From assembly GCA_913050015.1 (NCBI GenBank), contig CAJXAZ010000008.1, forward strand, positions 1-30,401: DNA of 30,401 nt, given 5' to 3'. The stretch comes from an uncultured Gammaproteobacteria bacterium (GTDB lineage: Bacteria; Pseudomonadota; Gammaproteobacteria; Magnimaribacterales; D2472). Below are positions 1-7,736 of this stretch, in pieces; the stretch's first letter is position 1; each line of letters starts with the position of its first letter. The notes under the pieces are model-generated. The model was not told the DNA's origin, did no database searches, and worked only from the letters and a program-made list of their open reading frames with translations. A program made the translations under genes and the position numbers.

Positions 1-203
1 ATAGAGGCGCTGAATATACTATCGATTTTCTTCCAAAAATTAAGATAGAGATTGCGATTTCAGATGATCTTGTTGAACAAGTAAAAACAGCTATTATTGA
101 AGTTGCATCATCTGGAAAAATAGGAGACGGCAAGATTTTTATAACACCCATTGAAGAAGTTATAAGAATAAGAACTGGCGAAACAAACGAAGAAGCTCTT
201 TAA
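1..203 (+). CDS. glnB: Nitrogen regulatory protein PII (GlnB/GlnK), C-terminal part
   Basis: The gene is cut by the left edge; the reading frame starts at base 3 and ends with TAA at 201-203, giving 66 residues. The visible part starts at the T-loop motif RGAEY, whose tyrosine is the uridylylation site (Tyr51 in E. coli GlnB). It continues through DFLPKIKIE and ends with the family signatures GKIGDGKIF and VIRIRTGE. PII is a trimeric signal protein that reads 2-oxoglutarate and ATP/ADP and controls glutamine synthetase adenylylation, NtrB or AmtB. Retention of the tyrosine suggests control by a GlnD-type uridylyltransferase (inference). GlnB and GlnK cannot be separated from this fragment. 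The next gene, miaA, follows almost at once. Confidence 0.93.
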   Translation, partial: RGAEYTIDFLPKIKIEIAISDDLVEQVKTAIIEVASSGKIGDGKIFITPIEEVIRIRTGETNEEAL

Positions 204-204
204 A

Positions 205-1146
205 ATAAATACCTTAAAAAAGCCAATTGCTTTTCTACTTGGAGCCACAGCTTCCGGTAAAACTGAACTTGCCATAAATATATCAAAGCATACCTCGGTA
301 GAGATAATAAGCGTTGATTCTGTGATGGTCTACAAAGGTTGCGATGTTGGATCAGCCAAACCCTCTAAAGAAACATTAAAACAACACCCCCATCACCTAA
401 TTGACTGTATAGAGCCAACGAGCATCTTCACTGTTTCGGATTTTGTAAATAAATCCCTAGATTTGATTACTCAAATACATGCAAAAAATAAATTGCCTCT
501 TTTTGTGGGTGGGTCAATGATGTATTTCAAATCACTGCTTGATGGATTAGATGACTTGCCGCAAAGAAATGATTCTTATAGGGCTGAGTTGAAGGATATT
601 AAAGATAACAAGGGTATTGAATATTTATATTCTCTTTTAGAAAGAGTAGATCATGAGTATGCTAAAAAAATTAATCCTTTAGATGAGCAGAGAATTGTAA
701 GAGCTCTTGAGGTAACAGATCTATCTGGAAAGCCATATAGTTCCTTCATTAAATTAAATACAAAAAAACCTCTTAAAGATACATATGATGTTCATCAGTT
801 TGCTATTTATGAGGATGATCGAGCCTTGCTGCATAAGAGAATAGAGGAGCGTCTAAAGACCATAATTAATAGTGGCTTGGTCGATGAGGTGCACAGTCTA
901 TTAGCTAAATATAATATTGCCGAGGATCATCCGGTTAGAAAATCAGTAAACTACAAACAAGCAATAGCATTTATAAACCAAGAGTATGATTTTGAAACTT
1001 TTTCTAATAAAGCTCTATTTGCAACAAGACAATTAGCAAAAAGACAGATTACCTGGTTAAGATCTTGGCAAGAAGTTAACTTATATAATATTGATTCAAG
1101 TCAAAAAATTGAAGAACATATAAAAAAACTAGGAACTTCTCTTTAA
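205..1146 (+). CDS. miaA: tRNA dimethylallyltransferase MiaA (start uncertain, probably non-ATG)
   Basis: MiaA adds a dimethylallyl group to N6 of A37 in tRNAs reading UNN codons. The first ATG in frame (322) lies after the P-loop, so it cannot be the true start. The P-loop GATASGKT (bases 241-264) is in the same open frame. In-frame stops at 163 and 169 limit the start to 172-240, where there is no ATG, GTG or TTG. The candidates are CTG at 175, ATA at 205 and ATT at 226. I list 205 because it gives 313 residues, about the family length, with the P-loop at residues 13-20. Later motifs include DSVMVYKG, GGSMMYFKSLLDGL, and KRQITWLR near the C-terminus. No strong Shine-Dalgarno decides between the starts. 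The identity is firm; the exact start is not. Confidence 0.9.
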   Translation: MNTLKKPIAFLLGATASGKTELAINISKHTSVEIISVDSVMVYKGCDVGSAKPSKETLKQHPHHLIDCIEPTSIFTVSDFVNKSLDLITQIHAKNKLPLFVGGSMMYFKSLLDGLDDLPQRNDSYRAELKDIKDNKGIEYLYSLLERVDHEYAKKINPLDEQRIVRALEVTDLSGKPYSSFIKLNTKKPLKDTYDVHQFAIYEDDRALLHKRIEERLKTIINSGLVDEVHSLLAKYNIAEDHPVRKSVNYKQAIAFINQEYDFETFSNKALFATRQLAKRQITWLRSWQEVNLYNIDSSQKIEEHIKKLGTSL

Positions 1147-1151
1147 TTATA

Positions 1152-1180
1152 AAGATTAGTCCATAGATAGAGTTTATAAT
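1152..1180 (+). promoter_or_regulatory. Possible promoter for hflKC
   Basis: A perfect -10 hexamer TATAAT lies at 1175-1180 in the 60-bp gap between miaA and hflK. The sequence 17 bp upstream (AAGATT at 1152-1157) is a poor -35. A start near 1187 would give a leader of about 20 nt containing AGGA (1194-1197) ahead of the GTG start of hflK. In AT-rich DNA a TATAAT can occur by chance. Confidence 0.35.
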
Positions 1181-1206
1181 AAAAGAAATTACGAGGAAAT
1201 ATTATT

Positions 1207-2286
1207 GTGAATTGGAATAATCAAGACAAAGACCCTTGGGGCGGTAAAAATGATGCCCCTGACTTCGACGATCTTATAAAAAAATTCTCTGCAGTTCTTG
1301 GAGGCAAGAAATCACCATCTGGTAGCAATGGCTCTGGATCAGGTGACTTTAAGATCCCAACTACTAGAATGTTTCTATATGGATTTTTTGCATTCTTAAT
1401 TTTTTATGCATCCCAGTCCATCTATCAGCTAGATGCGTCAGAAAGAGCAGTTATATTAAGGCTTGGTAAATTCCATGAAGAGCAACAAGAGGGTCTTAAT
1501 TTTAGACTTGCAGGGATTGATGAGAGGTACATAGAGAATGTTTCACTAACTAGAAGATACACTCAGACGAATAGCATGCTTACAAAAGATGAAAATATAG
1601 TAGATGTTACAGTTTCAGCTCAATATAGAATTGCGAATCTTAAAGATTTTGTTCTTAACGTTAAAGATCCTGAAGCTAGTTTAAGAAATGCTATCGAAAG
1701 TGCTCTTAGGCACGTCGTGGGTGATAACACTCTAGATTCTGTTTTAACTGTTGGTAGAGAAAATATAGCTCAAGAAGTTCAAGCAAGACTACAAACAATC
1801 CTAGATTCATATGGAACAGGTTTATTAGTTCAGCAAGTTAATATTGAGAAAACTGATCCACCTACTGCTGTAAAAGATTCTTTTGATGATGTGGTTGCTG
1901 CCAGAGAAGATAAAGAAAAATTACAAAATGAAGCAGAACGTTACGCATTAACGATTGTCCCTGAGGCTAGAGGTCAGGCTCAAGCAAGGATTAGAAATGC
2001 AGAGGGTTACAAATTAGAAGTTGTTGCTAATGCCGAAGGTGAGGTTGGAAGATTTACTCAGTTATTGCAAGAGTATGAGAAGGCACCTAAGGTTACTAGA
2101 GATAGAATGTATATAGACGCAATGCAATCTGTTTTATCAAGAACTACCAAGATAATGATCGACATTGATAGTGGAAATAACTTAATGGTGTTGCCTTTAG
2201 ACCAGATGATGGGTAAAGGAAATGAAATCGATATAAATAGATATAAATCTAACGGGTTGCGTATAAAAGGAGATTCAGATGAGTAA
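1207..2286 (+). CDS. hflK: FtsH protease modulator HflK
   Basis: HflK is the larger partner of the HflK-HflC complex. This complex surrounds the membrane protease FtsH and limits its access to membrane substrates. The 359-residue protein has the typical N-terminus: a WNNQDKDPWGG start, a Gly/Ser-rich stretch (about residues 33-47), then a single membrane segment at about 53-72. A periplasmic SPFH/band-7 domain follows, and an Ala/Glu-rich helical part including EARGQAQARI. GTG is the start; AGGA at 1194-1197 sits 9 nt upstream. hflC starts within its last codons (8-nt overlap), so the two are translationally coupled. In many gammaproteobacteria hfq and hflX lie between miaA and hflK; here neither is present. 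Confidence 0.96.
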   Translation: MNWNNQDKDPWGGKNDAPDFDDLIKKFSAVLGGKKSPSGSNGSGSGDFKIPTTRMFLYGFFAFLIFYASQSIYQLDASERAVILRLGKFHEEQQEGLNFRLAGIDERYIENVSLTRRYTQTNSMLTKDENIVDVTVSAQYRIANLKDFVLNVKDPEASLRNAIESALRHVVGDNTLDSVLTVGRENIAQEVQARLQTILDSYGTGLLVQQVNIEKTDPPTAVKDSFDDVVAAREDKEKLQNEAERYALTIVPEARGQAQARIRNAEGYKLEVVANAEGEVGRFTQLLQEYEKAPKVTRDRMYIDAMQSVLSRTTKIMIDIDSGNNLMVLPLDQMMGKGNEIDINRYKSNGLRIKGDSDE

Positions 2287-3148
2287 AAATAGTTTTTTAT
2301 TAGTTTTTGCTGCGCTAATAATTGGTTTAGCTGCAAATAGTTTTTATATAGTTAACGAAAAAGAGCAAGCAATTGTATTTCAATTCGGTGAAGCTGTTAA
2401 AACAGACATACCTGTCGGATTTCAACTAAAACTTCCAATTATCCAAGAAGTTAAAAAATATGATTCAAGAATTCAAACTCTTGATGAAGATCCAGATAGG
2501 ATTCTTACGGTTGAAAGTAAGTATTTGTTAGTAGATTCATATCTTAAATATAGAATTTCTGATGTTTTAACTTTTTATAAAGCCAACAATGGAAGCTTTA
2601 ATAGCTTGAATAGTCTACTTGCTCAAAGATCAGAATTTGTTCTTAAGAATAACTTCGGTAAAAGAACTGTTAAAGAACTTGTTTCAGGCGAAAGGGATGA
2701 GTTGATGAGCATTATGTTAAATGTCTTAAATGAATCAGTTACTGATCTTGGTATAGAAATCGTAGATTTCAGGGTTAAGAAAATTGATTTACCTGCCAAC
2801 TTAAGTAATTCAGTATACGAAAGAATGAGAACTGAGAGAAATAGACTTGCTGAAGAGTTACGATCTGAAGGAAAGGAGATAGCCAGAGAAATACGTGCGG
2901 TGGCCGATAAAGATAAGGTAGTAATACTTGCTGAGGCATACAAAACATCAGAGCTTCTAAGGGGAGAGGGAGATGCCTTATCAGCCAAAATTTATGCAGA
3001 TGGCTTTTCTCAAAATCCAGAATTTTATGAGTTCACTAGAAGTATGAAAGCCTATGTTGAAACATTTGAAAATAAATCAGACATTATGCTTATTGATGCT
3101 AATTCAGACTTCTTAAAGTACTTAAACAACAAAGAAATTTCTGACTAG
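2279..3148 (+). CDS. hflC: FtsH protease modulator HflC
   Basis: HflC partners HflK in the FtsH-associated membrane cage. The 289-residue protein opens with a signal-anchor segment (about residues 5-23). The SPFH domain starts at YIVNEKEQAIVFQFGE and includes the typical IEIVDFRVKKIDLP stretch. A charged helical region (ERNRLAEELRSEGKE) follows, then EAYKTSELLRGEGDA. Length is slightly under that of E. coli HflC (334). It overlaps hflK by 8 nt and is followed 11 nt later by purA, suggesting one transcript. Confidence 0.95.
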   Translation: MSKNSFLLVFAALIIGLAANSFYIVNEKEQAIVFQFGEAVKTDIPVGFQLKLPIIQEVKKYDSRIQTLDEDPDRILTVESKYLLVDSYLKYRISDVLTFYKANNGSFNSLNSLLAQRSEFVLKNNFGKRTVKELVSGERDELMSIMLNVLNESVTDLGIEIVDFRVKKIDLPANLSNSVYERMRTERNRLAEELRSEGKEIAREIRAVADKDKVVILAEAYKTSELLRGEGDALSAKIYADGFSQNPEFYEFTRSMKAYVETFENKSDIMLIDANSDFLKYLNNKEISD

Positions 3149-3159
3149 GTAAATAAGTA

Positions 3160-4377
3160 ATGGCTTTAAATTCTTTGATACTTGGCCTGCAATGGGGTGA
3201 TGAAGGAAAAGGCAAAATTGTTGATGCCTTGAGTGAAGAAGTTCATGCAGTGTGTCGCTTTCAAGGTGGTCATAATGCTGGTCATACAATTAAGGTTAAT
3301 GGCCATCAGACAGTTCTTCATTTAACTCCTTCAGGTATTTTGCATCCCAATGTTAATTGCTTAATCGGAAACGGGGTCGTCCTTTCATTGGAGGCTTTAG
3401 ATAAAGAAATAAAAGGTCTTGAGAAAGCGGGCATTAATTTTGATAAAAGGTTCTTTGTAAGTTCTTCGTGTGCCTTGATTCTTCCAAGTCATATAAGTAT
3501 CGATAAGGTTAGAGATAAAAAAGAATCTATTGGAACAACAGGTCGAGGAATTGGTCCGGCTTACGAAGACAAGATTGCTAGAAGAGCCATAAGATTTGGA
3601 GATATTGGAAATGAAGAGCTATTAAGAGACAAAATAGAACTATTAGTTTCCTATCATAATCGCTTGTTAGTCGAGCTTTATAATGAAGAGCCACATAACA
3701 TTGAAGATATGATTAATGAGATTCTTTCGTATAAGCATCTTTATGATAAATACTGCACCGATACACAAGATCTTTTATATCAATGGGTTAAGGCAGACAA
3801 ACCTCTTTTATTTGAAGGGGCGCAGGGAACACTTTTAGATATTGATCATGGTACATATCCTTTTGTTACATCGTCCAATACAACAGCTGGAGGCGTATCG
3901 ACCGGCCTAGGTCTGGGTCCTAAGCACATTGATAAGATAATTGGTATTTCTAAAGCCTATGCTACTAGAGTTGGTGAGGGTCCTTTTTTAACTGAATTAT
4001 TTGATGATAATGCCAAGATGTTAGCTGAAAGAGGCCGTGAATTTGGTGCAACCACTGGAAGACCTAGAAGGTGTGGCTGGCTTGATTTAGTGGCTTTAAA
4101 GAAAGCTATTTTTACTAATTCTGTTACAGACTTATGCCTAACAAAATTAGATGTTATGGATGAATTTAAATCTATTGAGGTATGTGTCGATTATGAAGAT
4201 AATGTACCTGTCTATAAAACATTTGATGGCTGGGAGTCATCTTCAGAAGGGGTAACAGAGTTTTCAAAGCTCCCAATAAAAGCTCAAGAATATATCAATT
4301 TTATTGAAGATTTTATTGAATGTTCTATTACAATAATTTCGACCGGACCTTCTCGAGATCAAACAATCACAAGATAG
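3160..4377 (+). CDS. purA: Adenylosuccinate synthetase
   Basis: PurA joins IMP and aspartate using GTP to form adenylosuccinate, the first committed step to AMP. Visible motifs are the GTP loop GDEGKGK (residues 13-19, with catalytic Asp14), GGHNAGHT (His42), the IMP loop GTTGRGIGPAYEDK, EGAQGTLLDIDHGTYPFVTSSN, and the GTP/aspartate region ATTGRPRRCGWLDL. ISTGPSRDQTI lies at the C-terminus. At 405 residues it is about 25 shorter than E. coli PurA (432); the end stops just after the last conserved motif. It continues the hflKC direction with an 11-nt gap. Its stop codon lies only 2 bp from the stop of convergent nusB, leaving no room for a separate terminator. Confidence 0.97.
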   Translation: MALNSLILGLQWGDEGKGKIVDALSEEVHAVCRFQGGHNAGHTIKVNGHQTVLHLTPSGILHPNVNCLIGNGVVLSLEALDKEIKGLEKAGINFDKRFFVSSSCALILPSHISIDKVRDKKESIGTTGRGIGPAYEDKIARRAIRFGDIGNEELLRDKIELLVSYHNRLLVELYNEEPHNIEDMINEILSYKHLYDKYCTDTQDLLYQWVKADKPLLFEGAQGTLLDIDHGTYPFVTSSNTTAGGVSTGLGLGPKHIDKIIGISKAYATRVGEGPFLTELFDDNAKMLAERGREFGATTGRPRRCGWLDLVALKKAIFTNSVTDLCLTKLDVMDEFKSIEVCVDYEDNVPVYKTFDGWESSSEGVTEFSKLPIKAQEYINFIEDFIECSITIISTGPSRDQTITR

Positions 4378-4379
4378 GG

Positions 4380-4796
4380 TTACTTTTTAGACTTTAGGAA
4401 TTTATCTAAATTAGCATTTATAAATTTATATGATTCTGGGTTTGAGAATTTTTTAGACAGTCTTAATGCTTCATCTATAACTACAGGCTTATCAAGTTGG
4501 CCATACATCATTTCATTGAGCGCAAAATACAGGATAGATTTATCCATAAGATCTAAATTAGTATCTTTTACATCAAGCTCAATCAATACCTTATGAATTT
4601 CTTCTTTATTTTTTTGGATTGACTTAAGGTCTGAGGTAAATGAATAAAAATCTACCTTTTTTGTCTTATGCTCATCCTTGAACTGCTCAACAATATCAGT
4701 CACATCATCTTCTTCATTGAAAAATAATTGGAATATAGCCTGAACAAGATATTCCCTTGTTCTTACTTCAACCTTAAAATTAGATAGATTTTTCAT
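4380..4796 (-). CDS. nusB: Transcription antitermination factor NusB
   Basis: NusB binds boxA RNA together with S10 (NusE) and supports antitermination of rRNA operons. The 138-residue protein has the all-helical NusB outline: an N-terminal RTREYLVQAIFQLFF helix, a central DKSILYFALNEMMY helix, and the C-terminal signature VVIDEALRLSKKFSNPESYKFINANLDK. It is divergent in the middle but of normal length. It overlaps ribH by 17 nt and is the last gene of the glyA-nrdR-rib run. The usual gammaproteobacterial neighbour thiL is not here; it sits at 11.3 kb. Confidence 0.92.
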   Translation of the reverse strand: MKNLSNFKVEVRTREYLVQAIFQLFFNEEDDVTDIVEQFKDEHKTKKVDFYSFTSDLKSIQKNKEEIHKVLIELDVKDTNLDLMDKSILYFALNEMMYGQLDKPVVIDEALRLSKKFSNPESYKFINANLDKFLKSKK

Positions 4797-5190
4797 TTAT
4801 AAGTGATATCAATGCTTTAGCATTATTTTCCGTGTTAGTTGTTAGTCTTTTTAACAACTGATCTTTATTTTCCACACATATTACATTGTTTATCACAGAG
4901 ATATTGGAAAAATCTAATGCAAGATTTCCAATAGACCTAAATGTTTCATTTGTAACTAATTCATAATGAGTTGTCTCGCCCCTAACAACAATGCCTAGAA
5001 ATAAAACACCAGCGTATAAATTTTTTTCTTGCAAGATTTTGTATTTAGCTAGAGCCGATAATTCTATTGCACCTGGGGCGCAAGCAAGATCAATGTCATA
5101 TTTAGGAGTAAGTATGTTGGTAACAGAATCAATCATAGTTTTTATATACTCTTCGTACCATGACGTATGAACTATTAATATCTTACTCAT
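4780..5190 (-). CDS. ribH: 6,7-dimethyl-8-ribityllumazine synthase
   Basis: Lumazine synthase condenses the ribitylaminopyrimidine with 3,4-dihydroxy-2-butanone 4-phosphate in the penultimate riboflavin step. The 136-residue protein carries the family core: an N-terminal strand with an aromatic residue (Trp11) at the substrate site, a PGAIELS segment (residues 39-45), and the phosphate/catalytic motif VVRGETTHYE (residues 68-77, His75). It is somewhat shorter than the common 150-160 residues, mostly at the ends. It overlaps the upstream ribBA by 8 nt and downstream nusB by 17 nt, so the genes are tightly coupled. Confidence 0.95.
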   Translation of the reverse strand: MSKILIVHTSWYEEYIKTMIDSVTNILTPKYDIDLACAPGAIELSALAKYKILQEKNLYAGVLFLGIVVRGETTHYELVTNETFRSIGNLALDFSNISVINNVICVENKDQLLKRLTTNTENNAKALISLINEKSI

Positions 5191-6262
5191 TAATAAATCC
5201 AGTAATTTCTATATTGAATCCAGATACAGCATTATATTTTGTTGGAGTTCCAAGAACTGTTATCTCTTTAAGATCTAGTGCTCTTAGAATTTGCGAGCCA
5301 ACTCCAATAACTCTTCTATTTGTTTTAGGTTCAACCTCTTTCTCTTCCAGGATATTAAGCCAATAGCTTTTTGCATCTCTGTGGTTAATCAGTACGAAAA
5401 GACCAGCTTCTTCCTTAGATATCCTTTCAATAGATTTTCTAATCGACCAGTTTTTACCAAGCTCCTCTATTCCGAGTGTATCTTGGAGTATGCTTTGAGT
5501 CTGAACACGCACAAGGGGTGATTTAACTTTAGATAAATCTCCTTTACTTAAAGAATAATGATATTCATCATTAATGGTATCTCTCCAAACAATTAGATTA
5601 AAATCACCAAATTCATTTGATATATTTCTGTTATGCACAGACTCAACAGTCGAGTCAGAAGAAAGTCTATAATCAATTAAATCTGCAATTGTTCCAACTT
5701 TTATTCCGTGTTCTTCACCAAATTTTATAAGATCATCTCTTCTAGCCATAGTGCCATCTTCATTCATAATTTCACATATTACACCTGCAGATTGTAGTCC
5801 TGCGAGCTTAGCAAGATCACAGGCAGCTTCGGTATGTCCTGCTCTGCTTAAAACTCCTCCATCCATGGCTTTCAATGGGAAGATATGCCCTGGTTGAACG
5901 ATATCAGATGCCACTGATTTATTATCTACTGCTGTTTTTATCGTATGAGCTCTATCAGCCGCAGATATTCCTGTTGTAATACCTTCAGCAGCTTCAATAG
6001 AGACTGTGAAAGCTGTTCTATTGGCAGCTTTGTTGTTATGAGTCATCATTTGAAGATCATACTTGCTGCATAGGTTGGCGCTCATTGGAAGGCAGATCAA
6101 CCCTTTTCCTTTTGAGGCCATAAAGTTAACTATCTCTGGTGTAATAAGATCAGCAGCACATACCAAATCACCTTCGTTCTCTCTAGATTCATCATCAAGA
6201 ATAATAACCATCTTTCCATTTTTTACATCTTCTATGATGTCTTTGATATTGTCTTTTAACAT
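5183..6262 (-). CDS. ribBA: 3,4-dihydroxy-2-butanone 4-phosphate synthase with degenerate GTP cyclohydrolase II-like domain (RibBX type)
   Basis: The N-terminal half (about residues 1-200) is a complete RibB domain, which makes dihydroxybutanone phosphate from ribulose 5-phosphate. It shows DDESRENEGD, ANRTAFTV, TTGISAADRAHTI, GHIFPLKA and RAGHTEAACDL. The C-terminal half (about 205-359) aligns in position with GTP cyclohydrolase II (VRVQTQSILQDTLG, then TNRRVIGVGSQIL). It contains no cysteine at all, so the three zinc ligands are absent, and the catalytic R-x-x-GRG motif is missing. It is therefore unlikely to have cyclohydrolase activity. Such RibB fusions with an inactive RibA-like part have been described in Proteobacteria as RibBX. 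A working ribA would be needed elsewhere. The gene overlaps ribD by 7 nt and ribH by 8 nt. Confidence 0.93.
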   Translation of the reverse strand: MLKDNIKDIIEDVKNGKMVIILDDESRENEGDLVCAADLITPEIVNFMASKGKGLICLPMSANLCSKYDLQMMTHNNKAANRTAFTVSIEAAEGITTGISAADRAHTIKTAVDNKSVASDIVQPGHIFPLKAMDGGVLSRAGHTEAACDLAKLAGLQSAGVICEIMNEDGTMARRDDLIKFGEEHGIKVGTIADLIDYRLSSDSTVESVHNRNISNEFGDFNLIVWRDTINDEYHYSLSKGDLSKVKSPLVRVQTQSILQDTLGIEELGKNWSIRKSIERISKEEAGLFVLINHRDAKSYWLNILEEKEVEPKTNRRVIGVGSQILRALDLKEITVLGTPTKYNAVSGFNIEITGFINE

Positions 6263-7260
6263 TTTTTATATATTTTTTTTATATCTGATTCAATTTTATA
6301 AGAGGATTCTAAATTAAAACCTAGTTTTTCAACAGCTTTATCTTCCTCAAACCAGCTAACTCCATTTGGGCCAAAATTTTCTGGAGATTCATAGATTATT
6401 AACTCATCAACGAGGCCTGATAGTAAAAATGAATTAGCTAGTTTTGGTCCTGCTTCAACTAATATTGAATTGATATCTAAATGTTTTAGATCTTCAATAA
6501 TGACATGAATATCTCTTTCTTTAATGATCAAAACCTCAGCATCTTTAAAAAAATTATTATTCAAGCCTTCCTTGCTAGTCAATAGAATTTTTTTTGGTTG
6601 ATTTACAGGAAAATCTACCCTTGCATTCATTAGCGGGTTATCTTTTAGAACTGTATTCCCCCCAGTCAAAATTGCATCATGCATTGCTCTAATCAATTGG
6701 ACATCTTGTCTTGACTCCTCGCAAGTAATCCAAGCCCTGCTACCATCTTGATTATGTGATTTACCATCTTTAGAGATAGCTATCTTTAACGTAATAAATG
6801 GTTTGTTGTTGTTATGCTTGTAAAAAAAGAATTTATTTTGTTCTTGAATTGCTTCTTCACAGAAACCAACTTCGACATTAATTCCATTTTTAATAAGCTT
6901 TTTTATACCTTCCCCAGCTACGAGTGGATTGGGATCCATGCAGCCAATGAAAACTTTTTTAATACCTGATTCAATTATTGCTTCCGTGCAGGCGCCTGTT
7001 TTACCTATATGATTGCAAGGCTCCAAGGTACAAATTAAAGTTAAATCTTCGAATGAATCAAGCTTTGAATCCATATTCTTTTTTGCATTTCTAATAGCAT
7101 TTACTTCTGCATGATCTGAGCCGAATACTTCGTGAGCTCCCTCAGAAATTATAAGACCATCTTTTAAAATTAAACATCCGACAACTGGGTTTGGTTTGGT
7201 TTTATACTTATATGGATCAGCAAGAGAGATAGCTCTCTGCATCAATTCTTCAACGTTCAT
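6256..7260 (-). CDS. ribD: Bifunctional riboflavin deaminase/reductase RibD
   Basis: RibD deaminates the pyrimidine product of GTP cyclohydrolase II and then reduces the ribosyl side chain with NADPH. The deaminase domain (about residues 1-145) has the zinc and catalytic residues His50, Glu52, Cys82 and Cys91 in HAEVNAI and PCNHIGKTGAC. The reductase domain follows with LKIAISKDGK, RAMHDAILTGGNTVLKDNP and the late ILVEAGPKLANSFL. At 334 residues it is a little shorter than the usual 360-370. It starts inside the end of nrdR (ATGA overlap) and overlaps ribBA by 7 nt. The riboflavin synthase gene often found between ribD and ribBA in gammaproteobacteria is absent. Confidence 0.95.
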   Translation of the reverse strand: MNVEELMQRAISLADPYKYKTKPNPVVGCLILKDGLIISEGAHEVFGSDHAEVNAIRNAKKNMDSKLDSFEDLTLICTLEPCNHIGKTGACTEAIIESGIKKVFIGCMDPNPLVAGEGIKKLIKNGINVEVGFCEEAIQEQNKFFFYKHNNNKPFITLKIAISKDGKSHNQDGSRAWITCEESRQDVQLIRAMHDAILTGGNTVLKDNPLMNARVDFPVNQPKKILLTSKEGLNNNFFKDAEVLIIKERDIHVIIEDLKHLDINSILVEAGPKLANSFLLSGLVDELIIYESPENFGPNGVSWFEEDKAVEKLGFNLESSYKIESDIKKIYKKC

Positions 7261-7736
7261 TTTTTTGATTTTTTAGTAGACGGCTTTTCTTTATTTAGTG
7301 AATTAATTTCAGCTGAAAAATCTTTTATGTCTTGAAAATCTCTATAAACAGAGGCAAATCTTACATAAGCAACTGAATCAACAGTTTTAAGAGCATTCAT
7401 CATTATTTCGCCAACTTCAATAGATTTAATCTCACGAACACCACTTGTTCTAATTTGATTTAATATTTTCCCAAAAAGAGTATCAATTTCTTCAGATGAT
7501 AAAGGTCTCTTTTCAAGAGCTCTTAGCATGCCTCTTTTAAGCTTTGAGCCATTGAATGGCTGTCTTTCACCATTATTCTTAATTACTCTAGGAAGGGCTA
7601 GATCAGCAGTTTCAAAAGTTGTAAATCTAGATTGGCAAATTTCACAAGATCTTCTTCTTCTGGTTTGTGAGCCATCGGCAACTAGTCTAGAGTCAATAAC
7701 TTTAGTATCTTCGGCTTGACAGAATGGACAGTACAT
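7257..7736 (-). CDS. nrdR: Transcriptional repressor NrdR
   Basis: NrdR is a zinc-finger, ATP-cone repressor of ribonucleotide reductase genes. The 159-residue protein has the four zinc cysteines as MYCPFC (Cys3, Cys6) and CEIC (Cys31, Cys34), the RRRR DNA-binding stretch just before the second pair, and an ATP-cone from about residue 49 onward (PRVIKNNGERQPFNGSKL; RALEKRPLS). The C-terminal tail is short and lysine-rich. Its start codon directly abuts the stop codon of glyA, and it shares an ATGA with ribD. I found no convincing NrdR-box pair inside this window. Confidence 0.97.
   Translation of the reverse strand: MYCPFCQAEDTKVIDSRLVADGSQTRRRRSCEICQSRFTTFETADLALPRVIKNNGERQPFNGSKLKRGMLRALEKRPLSSEEIDTLFGKILNQIRTSGVREIKSIEVGEIMMNALKTVDSVAYVRFASVYRDFQDIKDFSAEINSLNKEKPSTKKSKK

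Noticed and set aside
322..1146. miaA starting at the first ATG (322)
   Set aside because: This start would remove the P-loop encoded at 241-264, which lies in the same open frame.
2058..2336. Minus-strand open frame across the end of hflK and start of hflC
   Set aside because: It is the shadow of two clearly conserved genes, with no recognisable protein features.
2623..2988. Minus-strand open frame (121 codons) inside hflC
   Set aside because: Low-complexity Ser/Leu-rich translation opposite a conserved gene; antisense shadow.
5200..5650. Active GTP cyclohydrolase II domain in RibBA
   Set aside because: No cysteine for zinc binding and no GRG catalytic motif in that half.
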